Shown piece after piece: positions 1 through 9,499 of a stretch of 64,000 nucleotides of DNA (position 1 is the stretch's first letter; each line of letters opens with the position of its first letter). The position numbers and the translations under genes were made by a program. This DNA comes from Eretmocerus hayati. Its lineage: Eukaryota; Arthropoda; Insecta; Hymenoptera; Aphelinidae. Below the pieces are notes generated by a model. The model was not told where the DNA came from and ran no database searches. It saw only the letters and a program-made list of their open reading frames with translations. Location: contig CM056742.1 of assembly GCA_029851415.1 (NCBI GenBank), forward strand, positions 52,802,954 through 52,866,953, given 5' to 3'.

Positions 1-849
1 TTTGTTGAAAACCACATCAGAACGACACTTTCTCATATCTTTACGAATTTGAATACAATTCTGTTGATACTCTGCGAGAGTACGTTTCATTTCCAGCAGT
101 TTTGCATCTTGAGCATTCTGCTGTGTGTTTTGTTATTGCTCGTAATGTCATAGTAGGCCTGATAATTTATAATCATCGATTTCAATTGACTCATTCCATT
201 TTCAACTTTTTCGAGAGCCATTTGATGTTCTTGATATTTCAAATTTAACTCTTCGGTGACCGACTTTCGCGAAACATTGAGTGAGTCAATGATGGTGGTT
301 ATCAATTGTTCCTTCTCATCTGCTGATAGTTTGTTGCTGATTCTCAAAAACACGTGTTCAAAGCAAGATGGAATCTTCTCCTCAATGTCCATGCTCGAAT
401 CCGATTCGATTGACTTATAGTGGTCTGCAAAGGCTCAGAGCAACGAATGACGATTTTCGCCAGAAACTGACTTATCTTTCAGAGTAGATTGCAGAATCAA
501 TCCAAAAGCATGTTTCACCTTTGAATAATACTGCCTATCTGTTCCTGCTGTAAGATATGTCAATAAATGAGTTTTCCACAAGAATGATGTAGAGAGTGAG
601 AAAGAGAGAGATTTACATACCTTTCACAGCATAAGACACCTGTTTTCCTTCCCCAACTTGACTCCCTCCAGCTCTTCTCCCTCCCTCTCCAGCTGGTATT
701 TTCTCTTGCGACATTCTTTCCTTACTATGAGATGAATCTCCAACTTCAGGATTTTTAAGAGGATCAAAAGATGGAGTACTTGTTCCAGTTTTTCCATCTA
801 CTCTCTCTTGGTCACCCACTAGTGGAGGTTTATTCTGAACTGGGTCCAT
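1..849 (-). pseudogene. coiled-coil protein gene of the virus-like element, one intron, broken, runs off left edge
   Basis: I do not recognise the family. Exon 1 starts with the ATG at 849 and encodes a polar, Pro/Gly/Ser-rich head. A 73-nt intron (548-620) has donor GTATGT and acceptor TTACAG, and splicing keeps the frame. Exon 2 opens with a segment containing DRQYYSKVKHAFG, then meets an in-frame TGA (435-437). The same frame continues into a long heptad-like helix rich in Lys, Glu, Leu and Gln. Near 100-115 the frame must shift by one base to stay in coiled-coil sequence, and this runs off position 1. The gene follows the DUF8207-like gene on the same strand and has its own TATA/initiator. 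A structural or scaffold role is only a guess. The two breaks suggest a dead copy. Confidence 0.5.
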
Positions 850-891
850 TTTACGTCTCAGATGTGAGCTCTGCGACTTCTGAACACAGAA

Positions 892-925
892 TGATGATCG
901 CCCATGACTGCCACTCCTTTTTATA
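892..925 (-). promoter_or_regulatory. TATA box and TCATTC initiator of the coiled-coil gene
   Basis: On the minus strand TATAAAAA lies at 925-918 and a perfect arthropod-type initiator TCATTC has its A at 892, 33 nt downstream. The first ATG is at 849. The TAA stop of the upstream DUF8207-like gene (923-921) lies inside this TATA box. Confidence 0.6.
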
Positions 926-2270
926 CTATGTACCCGTCCTCTCGTAGCTCCTCGAGAATGCTATGGATTTCATTCTGATGACTGGTGTTCCCCAAATCAA
1001 ATTGACGTAAAAGTAAATCCAAACGATCGACAAGCTCATTAGGGTCATTCCAGTAGACAATTTCGAGGTCAGAATTGTTCCCATGGAAAGTCATAGCGTC
1101 GTTGTCCTTGACCTGTTTGATTACGTCATATAGCCCACCTCCTTTCATTCGCATCGCTTCATCATCCGAATTTCCCTCAGACGATGTGTTTGAGAGGAGT
1201 GGTGAAAGCTTACTCCCGCACAACACCTTAATGACGTAATTGTATTACCACCCTTTGGAGCTGATCATTTTTCCCCAGGGCACATTACCAATTCTGTGTG
1301 GTATGCTAATTAGCAAGAGCCTCTTGTACTCGCTCATGTCAGCATTCGTGAAATCGCGTGGTTTATTCATGAAAATTAGTTCAAAGAGTCCACGTGTACC
1401 TTGGAAAACATGCTGTCCATCGACAACGATCTTATTTGTCGCTTTATCGAATGAAATTTTCGATTTTCCGATACGAAGTTCATTTCTTGGATTGAAGTGT
1501 AAACCGAAACTGGAGTCTATTTCCTTTGATTTCGTGAAAAAATCTGTCATGTACTGGGTGGTTAGCCCACCCGAATTTTGCCCTGTGAAATCAACGTAAT
1601 TTCCCCATTGTTCCGGGTGTCTCATTGCACTTCTCACCATCTCGTCCAAATTTATTCGAGGCGGCTCATCCACTTCCATTGCAGAGCCAGATGCATTCTG
1701 TCTCCGAGATGACGACGACGGCGTTTGCAAGAGACTCTTGTTTTTTTCATTCTTCTTAGGCTTCTGAAGTATCAAGGGTGAATCCAAGAGCCTCTTTCTA
1801 CTATTCTTGATTAACGGTACACCCAATTGCTCCGCTCCGTAGCTAGATTTTTGAAGAATTTCCTGAATTGTTAATGAATCCGGTGGTATTTCGTAGTCGT
1901 CACTCTTTTCAGCATCCTCATATTTCTCATCCTCGTCGTCGTCATCATCTTTGTAGTACTCATTATCACTCTGAATACTACTACTATTCAAAGATTTCTC
2001 TCTCATAATCTTTTTCCCACCCCCCACCACTACATGCTTGTTCCAGGAAATCAATTTTTCCAAAGGCTCAACAATTGGCTGCAAATTCTCCAGATTCATG
2101 GTCTGATCGCTGACCCTACCCTGCCTGTAAGCCTGGTGTCTGTCCCGTATAGCCTGTGATGTGCGTTGAATCTGTCATTTCAGCTCCTCTTGGCGATTTT
2201 TTCCTTTTCTTCTCTTTCGATCACCCCCCTCCCCTTTTCTTCCTCTTTTATTTGCTGTGGGTCTTACCAT
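921..2270 (-). pseudogene. DUF8207-like protein of virus-like element, two in-frame stops
   Basis: The reading frame starts at the ATG at 2270 with a Lys/Arg-rich head, meets TGA at 2175-2177, continues through a helical Arg/Gln-rich stretch, an acidic Asp/Glu run and basic Ser-rich linkers, meets TAA at 1245-1247, and ends at 921. All parts are in one frame, so the two stops are isolated point changes. The C-terminal half (around GTRGLFELIFMNKPRDFTNAD and YWNDPNELVDRLDLLLRQF) resembles the domain I recall as DUF8207, found in many uncharacterised insect proteins linked to Maverick-like elements. The molecular role is unknown. It lies 48 nt downstream of the packaging ATPase on the same strand. 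About 450 codons including the stops. Confidence 0.65.
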
Positions 2271-2318
2271 GTTGACGATTGAAACACGATTGACACGTTC
2301 AAAACGCAACTGACGCGT

Positions 2319-3016
2319 TTAAAACACGACAAAGTCGTTGAACCCACGTCTATATCTGCCATCATTCATAGGATCATCTTTGCTAATGGTTAGAAAATTG
2401 AATATACCCCCACTCCAGCATGTTGAACATAGCTTCTTAAACTCGGGAAACGACATATCAGAGCCTACATGATTGCTATATATATGCTCAAATTTCCATC
2501 GTCCTGATTGAATAGACAAATCAAGTTGGCATTATCTCTTATCATATGTTTCGGAATGGCTGCGTACGACTGTGAGAGATAGAACTCGTCGATGGCGAAA
2601 TGGCGAAATGGCCATACAATAATATTCCTCTATGGTTTTCTGTTTTTCCAGGCTAACATCATCGAAAATGAATATGCTATTCTTCAGAGCCTCATGCGGC
2701 CTTACGATATCAACATTTTCTCCATAAGTGAAGTATTTCATGCGAATGTCTGAGAGTGGTTTCATCACTCCAACGAGAAACTTGTACTTTGGCTGATGCA
2801 GAGACTTCGAATAGACATACAAATGATCGAAAACGAGACCATTTGGGCTGATTATGAGTGAAATCAAACACGTAGTCTTACCACAGTTAGACGGGCCAAT
2901 AATTAAACATCTAATTTATTGGGTAGGAGCTTCCCATGACGCTTTTCTCCTTTCTCCAGAGCCTCATGATCCACATTGACCATGGAAATGGACTCGAACT
3001 GTCGTACAAATCTCAT
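2319..3016 (-). pseudogene. viral genome-packaging ATPase (FtsK/HerA type), frameshifted
   Basis: The ATP-driven motor that threads DNA into capsids in Maverick/adintovirus-type elements. Read on the minus strand from the ATG at 3016: a short N-terminal part, then after a one-base frame change near 2905 the Walker A motif GPSNCGKTT, then a hydrophobic strand with IFIFDDVSLEKQ as Walker B (about 2640-2670), and a C-terminal block at 2319-2519 ending in GRYRRGFNDF, a composition I associate with this family's C-terminus. Frames change near 2905 and again near 2500-2540, so the copy is inactive although both nucleotide-binding motifs survive. It is transcribed away from the capsid genes and shares one TATA box with the phospholipase-type gene. 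Confidence 0.75.
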
Positions 3017-3043
3017 GTTTGCACACTGCGTTTCACTCTCTAC

Positions 3044-3102
3044 TGATTGCAATTAACCTCGAAACGAGTATAAATACCAAATCTTTCGAGCGATGAGTTT
3101 CA
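3044..3102. promoter_or_regulatory. divergent promoter with a single shared TATA octamer
   Basis: The octamer TATAAATA (3069-3076) reads TATTTATA on the other strand. On the plus strand a TCAGT initiator has its A at 3102, 33 nt from the start of the TATA box. On the minus strand another TCAGT has its A at 3044, 32 nt from the TATA start on that strand. This would drive the ATPase gene leftward and the PLA2 gene rightward from start sites 58 nt apart. Confidence 0.65.
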
Positions 3103-3141
3103 GTCACTCTCTATGCTTGACATGGAGAGCTCGTATGTTCA

Positions 3142-3813
3142 ATGTGTACGTTAAGAGGTGGGGGACTAGTGAACTCCACAATAAATAACCTTTCATTCGA
3201 ACTACACTTGCCGGGGTACAATTTCTGCGGTCCTGGCACAAATTTGAGCAAGAGGTTAGCCCGTGGTGACCGTGGGGTCAACGACCTCGACAAAGCTTGC
3301 AAACGACACGATATAAAATATTCACAATTTCGTGATCTTGAGCATCGTCACGCTGCTGATTTAGAACTTTAGACCGCGGCTGGGAAGCGGATGGAGAAAG
3401 GTGGATTTTTTGAGCGATTAGCTGCTCGCGTAGTTGCCGCAGCCATGCGAGCAAAACGCAGATTTGGTATGGGTCTCAAGAGACAAAGGAGGAGAAGGAG
3501 GCACGGGAAAGGTAGAAGGGTGAATCCACGAACTTTGGCGTTAGCAAAAAGAGGAGGATTTCTCCCTGCAATTTGACCAACTCTGGCTGCGCCTGGCGCA
3601 ATTGCCTCGTTCGCCGGTGGAGCGTCAAATGTTGCAAAATCAATCAGTGCGATTCGTACAAATCGTGAGCGATTGGCCGAGCAGAAAAGACACAATCTGG
3701 CATTGGAAGCAAGAGGTAAAGGTCTATATCTATCCCGTTCTTCTTGCTCACGATGTGTGGTGGGCTCAAAAAAAAACTTGAAAAAAAGAAGAGGGGGTGC
3801 AAAAAGAAAATAA
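3142..3813 (+). pseudogene. phospholipase A2 domain virion protein (parvovirus VP1u-like), broken
   Basis: The N-terminal part has the calcium-loop signature YNFCGPGT and the catalytic His-Asp in DKACKRHDIKYS, the PLA2 core used by parvovirus VP1 and some adintovirus-like proteins to breach endosomal membranes. After a TAG stop (3370-3372) the same frame continues into a basic nuclear-localisation-like run (KRQRRRRRHGKGRR) and a conserved-looking stretch (NPRTLALAKRGGFLPA). A TGA (3574-3576) follows, and a shifted frame then carries a Gly/Ala-rich, possibly membrane-active helix, a charged helix and a Lys/Arg-rich tail ending at TAA 3811-3813. The start at 3142 is the first ATG in the PLA2 frame. 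At least one nonsense codon and one frameshift make it non-functional. Confidence 0.7.
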
Positions 3814-4151
3814 GAGGTACAACTGGTCGGCAACTCGCACTAGCAGCACGGGACATCCCACATTTTCGTGGAGTGTTTGCACTAGAATATCTCCCCCCAC
3901 CCCCTGCCTGGGACACTGAAGCTGCAATAGTGAATCTGAAAAACGCGCATTGGGTTGCATACTGGAAGAAGGGACGTCAAATTGAGTATTGCGATAGTTT
4001 TGGTAATCTGAAACCACCTCGAGAACTGGTAGAGTATTGGAAAAAAAGTCGGGCAGATTGTGAGATTACGTACAACCGATTGCAGCGCCAGACATTCCGC
4101 CAGAGCATTTGTGGTCCACTGTGTGTCACATTTCTGAGAGATCGTATATAA
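3753..4151 (+). CDS. adenain-like cysteine protease
   Basis: Maturation protease of adenovirus, Maverick and adintovirus type, which cleaves capsid precursor proteins. The catalytic set can be read in order: His in NAHWVAYWK, Asp in YCDSFGNL, Gln and Cys in FRQSICGPLCVTFL. The length (about 130 residues) is short for adenain (about 200) but usual for the versions in insect elements. The region before the His looks shortened. The start is uncertain: the ATG at 3753 lies in DNA that also encodes the tail of the preceding gene, and the conserved part begins near 3825 without an ATG, so the original start may be lost. The TAA stop (4149-4151) lies inside the TATA box of the next gene. Confidence 0.75.
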   Translation: MCGGLKKKLEKKKRGCKKKIRGTTGRQLALAARDIPHFRGVFALEYLPPPPAWDTEAAIVNLKNAHWVAYWKKGRQIEYCDSFGNLKPPRELVEYWKKSRADCEITYNRLQRQTFRQSICGPLCVTFLRDRI

Positions 4152-4182
4152 ATACAGGGTGCAGTGGTCATACGTAGTCAGT
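4145..4182 (+). promoter_or_regulatory. TATA box and initiator of the penton-like gene
   Basis: TATATAAATA at 4145-4154 and a TCAGT initiator with its A at 4180, 33 nt from TATAAATA. The ATG is at 4184, so the predicted leader is only 4 nt. The protease stop codon forms part of the TATA box. Confidence 0.65.
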
Positions 4183-4183
4183 C

Positions 4184-4949
4184 ATGAGTGAGGTCTTTGT
4201 GGTGTCGAGTACCTCCACATACATCGAACAAAACATCAAACTCAAGGAGCATCTGTCTCCCAATAAGATCTATGAATTGGGTTTGGTTGATCTAACGACA
4301 TACCACGCAATTCCCAACATCGATTGGAGGAACAACTACTTCTACTGGGGAGATCAAAAATTAGAGATACTCACTAGGACCTATGAGATTGCTGACATTG
4401 AAGAGTTTTTGCAGGAGCATATACCGCCGAGGGTGCTACTCAAGACCTACGCAGAAGAAGTGCTAGATGTTGATATCCCGCGAGGCTTGACTGAAAGATC
4501 AATTTCCATTCGTGTCAACAAGAACTCTCTACATCGTGAGATCTTTTCCCATCGCGACATTGATTTCACCCCTGGAAATAGCCTGCCACGTCTTTTTGGG
4601 GTTTGAAAAATGCACATTACCAGCTTACAACTGGCACACATCTAATCACATTGTAAAAGTCAGTCGAGTGAATGTTGTGAGAGTTGAGTGCAATCTGTTT
4701 CGTGGCACATACTTCAATGAATCCCCGTGCTACACAATCTATGAATTTTCACCCCATCAGGTGAAGGTGGGTGAGCAGTATACAAAAGAACCTGAAAACA
4801 TTGTGTATTCGCAAACGAGAACGAATGATATAAAAAATATCTGCATAAGACTTTTGGATCAGAACGGTGACCTTATTAACAATCGCGGGGAAGAAATTAC
4901 TATGAGATTTCATTTGAGGGAGAGAAAAAGGAGGGATGTACGTATATAA
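4184..4949 (+). pseudogene. penton-like minor capsid protein, one frameshift
   Basis: The first frame (4184-4606) begins MSEVFVVSSTSTYIEQNI and the second (from about 4590 to 4949) continues with a beta-rich C-terminal domain containing VVRVECNLFRGTYFNE and IRLLDQNGDLINNRGEEITMRFHL. The frame changes in the homopolymer-rich stretch at about 4588-4606, consistent with a one-base indel. The layout, the position between adenain and the major capsid gene, and recalled similarity to insect-element proteins suggest the penton/minor capsid (single jelly roll) component, but this was not searched. The terminal codons for Arg-Ile-stop (4941-4949) are contributed by the next TATA box, the same arrangement as in the protease. 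Confidence 0.55.
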
Positions 4950-4977
4950 TACAGCTGAAAAGTCACTCACGTCTCAG
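4943..4977 (+). promoter_or_regulatory. TATA box and initiator upstream of the major capsid gene
   Basis: TATATAATA (4943-4951) is followed by TCAG with its A at 4976, 33 nt from the first T, and an ATG at 4978. That ATG is not in the capsid frame, and GTGAGT, a good splice donor, follows at 4987. An AG at 5076-5077 could be an acceptor that brings the ATG into frame with the capsid start at 5087. This splice is speculative. Confidence 0.45.
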
Positions 4978-5086
4978 ATGTCTGAGGTGAGTCGAGTGAG
5001 ACACACATTCAAGGGGTCCAGAAGACCTCCACTCACTCTTAAAAGTATCATTTCCCTACAATATCTGGGCTATAAAGTACAGAAAA

Positions 5087-5373
5087 ATGGCTACCCATTC
5101 CGGGATCCTGGATATAACAAAGCCACCTGTGACGGATGAGCGTATAACAAAACGCCTGGTTCGTAAATATCAACCCTTTAATTTCCAAAATCTGTCGAGG
5201 AATGATGGAATTAGAATCACAGTATCGAGCAATGACGTCTGTATGTTACCAAGTGAAGCTTATTTATACATAGCTGGTAATATAGCGTTTGACACTGAGG
5301 CAAATATCATTCTTGTCAACAATTTCCCGTGTTTCATATTTGAAAGTGCTCGTATTAAAATTAACAATGTTAA
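5087..5373 (+). pseudogene. major capsid-like protein, N-terminal part (segment 1 of 3)
   Basis: Starts at ATG 5087 with MATHSGILDITKPPVTDE and continues as a beta-rich domain. It resembles the uncharacterised insect/nematode proteins labelled F54H12.2-like, which I take to be Maverick-type major capsid proteins (double jelly roll expected; recalled, not searched). Coding sequence stops abruptly at the TTAA (5370-5373) that borders an inserted fold-back element and resumes on its far side at 6614-6617. Confidence 0.6.
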
Positions 5374-6613
5374 TGTTACGTACCAAACCCGAAATCGTAC
5401 ACTTCGCGAACGGTACAGCCGATTCTGTACCATTCGCGAATGGTACACCACCATTTGTACCGATCCCGATGTTCCGGGTTTGGTACAGCAGAGTCTTGTA
5501 CCATCCGCGAACTGTACAGCCACCTTGTACCGAGCTCGATTCCGAATCGGCTCGGATCGTGTTTACAGATGAGCATTGTCTATAAATGATGATTAGCAAA
5601 ATGATATGTATTTACGAGTTCAGCTCGAGTTCAGTCAAGTACAGGTAACGATAGCGCTTGCACATTGGATCCCGATAATACTATTCGTGATGAGTTCAAC
5701 ACAAAATTAGATGCTCTTCGAACATCTGATAATTGTGAGTTCATAAAAAGTGAGATAAAATGACGAGACCTTGTGAAGCTAATTAGTGAAATTGAGAAGA
5801 AATCATTCAAGACCTCTCTGGAATACAGACGCTTGAAACAGTTTGACATATATATTGACTGTTGGCGATATTCCTCGTCTGATCTTTCCATAATGAAAAT
5901 AGCACTGCGAGAAGGAATGCTCAAAGTAGGTAAAAAATCGTAATAAATCACAACAAACCCCCTAACCTTGTAATGTTAATATTCAGACAATGAGACTGAT
6001 TTTGAGGTTTCTTCGTACAGTGGGACGACGAAGTGAGATATTACGTAGAAAAATCCGAAATCTACGGTATACTGATGAAGTATATCAGACGGAGATAGAT
6101 TCATGATGAAACTGGGCATGGCGGTGTCCACAAGTTGTATTATGTCATCAAAACAAGATACGCGAACATACCCCGTGCAGTGATTCTAATGTTCATAAAA
6201 CTGTGTGTCACGTGTGTAAGAATATTCTGTTTTACTTTTTATGAACTTACAACTATCGGATGTTTCAAGAACATCTAGTTTTGAGTTGAACTCATCACGA
6301 ATAGTATTATCGGGATACATTGTGCAAGCTCGATCGTTACCTGTACTTGACTGAACTCGTCAGTACATATCATTTTAAACGCTAATCATCATTTACAGAC
6401 AATTCTCATTCGTCAACACGTTCCGAGCCATATGGCGCAATTCGGAATCGAGCTCGGTACGACGCGGCTATACAGTTCGCGAATGGTACAAGACTCTGCT
6501 GTACCAAACCCGGAACATCGGGATCGGTACAAATGGTGGTGTACCATTCGCGAATGGTACAGAATCGGCTGTACCGTTCGCGAAGTGTACGATTTCGGGT
6601 TTGGTACGTAACA
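5374..6613. mobile_element. 1.24-kb fold-back DNA transposon with TTAA duplications
   Basis: Termini TGTTACGTACC / GGTACGTAACA are inverted repeats flanked on both sides by TTAA (5370-5373, 6614-6617). The arms are about 390 bp (5374-5765 and about 6222-6613) and carry repeated GGTAC-type palindromic motifs such as TTCGCGAA. There is no transposase; the long apparent frames are products of the repeats. The TTAA duplication fits piggyBac or Kolobok-like enzymes. Taking out the element plus one TTAA leaves the capsid frame continuous, which fixes the borders. Confidence 0.75.
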
Positions 6614-6617
6614 TTAA

Positions 6618-6999
6618 CATTGATGGGACTAAAAATTTTGGGATTGTCGCGCTTATGGAAAATATCGCATCACTTCCTGCTGATGTGGAAAAGAGCCTGT
6701 CGGGGGGAGCATACCATTTTGGAGACTATACAATCAGCACGGGTTATGGCTTCAACTTTGCACTGCCTTTGCACAAAATGTTTGGTTTTTGTGAGGATTA
6801 CAAGCGTGTGATTGCTCATGCGAAATTCGATATCGTCCTGCTGAGATCGAGAAACGATAATGATTGTGTGATAACCACCAAAGATGAGTGCAACCCAGTG
6901 ATAGACTTGTCAGCGGTAACGCTTTACATACCCCATGTCTATCCAGCAGATTTGATAAAATTACGTCTTTTGAAAATCTTGGAACGTGGAACACCTATA
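6618..6999 (+). pseudogene. major capsid-like protein, middle part (segment 2 of 3)
   Basis: An open frame continuing segment 1, with motifs TKNFGIVALMENIASLP, FGDYTISTGYGFNFALPLHK and FGFCEDYKRVI, followed by a strand-rich stretch ending around YIPHVYPADLIKLRLLK. It is uninterrupted until position 6999, where the left terminal repeat of the 18.87-kb element begins. The next capsid residues are found after 25870. Confidence 0.6.
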
Positions 7000-7404
7000 C
7001 CAAGTGACAAACATAAGTTGGCGGATTTTTTTTGCTTTCGATTTTGGTTTGGGAAATGTTGGAAATCGTTTGAAATCCGTGCAGCAAGCACATTGCTAAC
7101 GTGAACATTTCTTGCGAAGCGATTGGCGTGGTCGAAATCACGATATCTCTTTCCGTTGCGGAATTGTGAATGAATTTTCACAAACATGTTTTTGCTATCT
7201 CGGCGAATATCGATCGGAGCGAAATTTCAAGCACACCATCAGAAAGATCGCGAAATTTTGAGTCGGAAATGGTTGTTTCTTGTAACGCTTTTTGTAACGC
7301 TTGTAACGCCAGTGTTGACATTTCGTGTTTTCACGCGTCTGCTGGTTTGCTGCTAGTGTGCCACGTGAGTGCAATGTGCGGGTTAATTTTAAATAACCAG
7401 GAAT
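7000..7404 (+). repeat. left terminal inverted repeat of the 18.87-kb element
   Basis: Matches the reverse complement of 25404-25869 from CCAAGTGACAAAC to AAATAACCAGGAAT. Inside are tandem echoes of GTAACGCTT. The left arm lacks about 50 bp present in the right arm near 25530-25585. Confidence 0.8.
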
Positions 7405-7930
7405 AGTCCGGGGGCTGGGTAGGCTCCCGTATACACTTTCAGGTGCGACCATGAGAACAACGTATTTTAACGTATTTTTTCATGTAGAATCCGAATCCGT
7501 CATTACTCTCCACATGAGTGGTGCAGATCACCCTCAAAAATGCATTTTTCTAACCTAAAACTTGTGTTCTCGTGAGCTTGTTGACAAAAATCGTGTTTCA
7601 TAATTTAACACCTATGCATGCGTTGGAATTTGTCATCTGTAGTATCCGAGCATCAGATCTGAGTCCTTTTGAGGCAGTATACAGAGAATTTGTCGCTGTA
7701 ACCAGCGTTTAGTGTATAAAAAGAGACTCGCTGCACGAGACTTCTCGTTTCATGCTCAATCCGATCATATCAGTTCATTTTGGGTTCGAAATTGATTTCA
7801 CTTTAACATTTTTACATCACGATACCAACAGCCTCCCTCCTCGTGCAATTTACAGGATGTAGATGCGAAAATGCGGCCAACATGCATGGAACTGATTATA
7901 GATGAGTTGTCGAATCCTCGTTATCATCTA
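7405..7930. other. unassigned interior sequence of the large element
   Basis: No gene, strong repeat or known motif was seen. A TATA-like GTATAAAAAG occurs near 7714 but no gene follows it. Confidence 0.4.
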
Positions 7931-9040
7931 CCGTCAACCGAGGTTACTTTGAACAGACGGGGTAACTTTGAACACTCGAGGCACAAGTTTTCAATTTTCG
8001 AAATCAGCAAAGTAGGGATGTGCAAGGGTTCTAGAAGTAATTTGCTTGATAGTGGTATACGTGTACAACAGTTTGCACCGGTGTAGGGGTCTCTATCAAC
8101 TGTGAGAGAGTTTCCAACAAACATTTTGGATGGCATAATTTGAGAGCGAAAAAAAGTTGCTCCAAACAATTGGTTTCGTTTGAGCACTTCTGGGGCAAAT
8201 CCAAGTCGCCGGCGCTAAATTTCACTGACTCCTACCGATATCTTGGAGAATTCATCGTTACAATCGAATATTTTCACCTTGACTCAATTTTGTAGGGTAA
8301 AAACTGAAAAGTGCGTATTTTTTCCCCAGACCGGGGTAACTTTGTACACTTGAATGGGAAAATACATGCTTTTTCGACGACGGGGTAACTTTGAACACTT
8401 GAAAAACCGTAGTCACTCAGAGGTGACTCGAAAATCGGGCTAACTTTAGATCATACGAATTAATTCTTGTATTCCGATAATTTTCAATTTTGAGATTTGT
8501 GGTTAGGATCATTAGATTTTGAAAATGCCATACTCGACTCTTTCAATAATTATATATCGAAGACCAAACGTTTTGGATTAGATTAGAACTTTGTGTAAGC
8601 GAATTTTTCCATTCAAATGCAGATTGTAATCGCAATTCAGATGATTTCTAGAAACTGAATTGATAACTGATTCATTGTTTGAGCCTTCGTTCCAACTCCA
8701 AGAAACTCAAATTGAGTCTATAATACTTTCCCGAATGTAAACTTATCACATAGAGACAGACACAGAGCATTACCATGTGCGTTATCGAGGATCTAACGTT
8801 TAATTAATCTAGTGTTCAAAGTTACCCCAACTAGGGGGTCTAACTTTGAAAACGTTTCAAATGCTCATAACTTTCGTGAACAACATCCAATGGGACTCTA
8901 CTGCGGCGCAATCGAAAGCTAAGACAGAAAGCTTTCAATTGAATCTAGATAAAATGCCATTATAATATAAGACGTACAAATTACAGGGGAGTTACGAGCA
9001 AAATTTCCAAAAAGTGTTCAAAGTAACCCCGGTTGACGGT
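7931..9040. mobile_element. 1.1-kb inverted-repeat element with repeated GGGGTAACTTTGAACAC motifs
   Basis: Left end CCGTCAACCGAGGTTACTTTGAACA and right end TGTTCAAAGTAACCCCGGTTGACGG form a near-perfect 25-bp inverted repeat. The motif GGGGTAACTTTG(A/T)ACACT recurs near 7960, 8333 and 8383 in one orientation and near 8817 and 9015 in the other, like subterminal binding sites. No coding sequence and no clear target duplication. Confidence 0.55.
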
Positions 9041-9044
9041 GATT

Positions 9045-9290
9045 TGTCTTCTCTTCGTTCTGCCCCAAATCGCGAGAATATCTGAGGAGAGTGTGGACGA
9101 CTTGACCGCGGGACCCTTTCAACTTATAATATGGGCATATTTCCACTCCCATTTTCCTTCAATTTTCTTACGATTTGAGCTAGACGAAGAAGAGATGGAT
9201 TCAAAATAGATAATAGTAATAAGTATTCTTCCACTCGTCGTATAGCCCGAATCGCAAGAGAATCGCACTGGAATGAGAATGATGGTCAGC
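9045..9290. repeat. degenerate relative of the TTAA MITE seen at 45975 and 60911
   Basis: Contains the same internal landmarks as the MITE at 45975-46357: AAATCGCGAGAATAT, CTTATAATATGGGCA, CGATTTGAGCTAGACGA and a final AATCGCAAGAGAA. Terminal repeats are lost. Confidence 0.45.
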
Positions 9291-9499
9291 TTTCACGGTG
9301 ACCACACGCCTTATCTGCCGTAACCTTAGCAACCTCAGAGTAGTGACATGCGAAGTTCCGCTCTCCATACGGGAAGTAAAAATACTATACATATAGATAG
9401 AGCCAATGCTCTCTGATGACCGAGCTGATAACTGCCAATTATATGATTCAGAAATGGCGAATGAAAGAATCGATTCGATAGTGTTTGAAGTAAAGACCA

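Noticed and set aside
2173..2267. Possible intron (ATG then GTAAGA ... GACAG) removing the TGA in the DUF8207-like gene
   Set aside because: The interval is purine-rich with no pyrimidine tract and translates into a sensible basic helix, so a nonsense change is more likely.
5070..5077. TATAAAG as the capsid promoter
   Set aside because: Only about 16 nt upstream of the ATG at 5087, too close for a start site at normal spacing; the TATA at 4943 with an initiator at 4976 fits better.
5260..5599. Apparent proteins overlapping the 5' end of the capsid gene insertion on both strands
   Set aside because: They read through the inverted-repeat arms of the fold-back element and are mirrored at 6376-6610.
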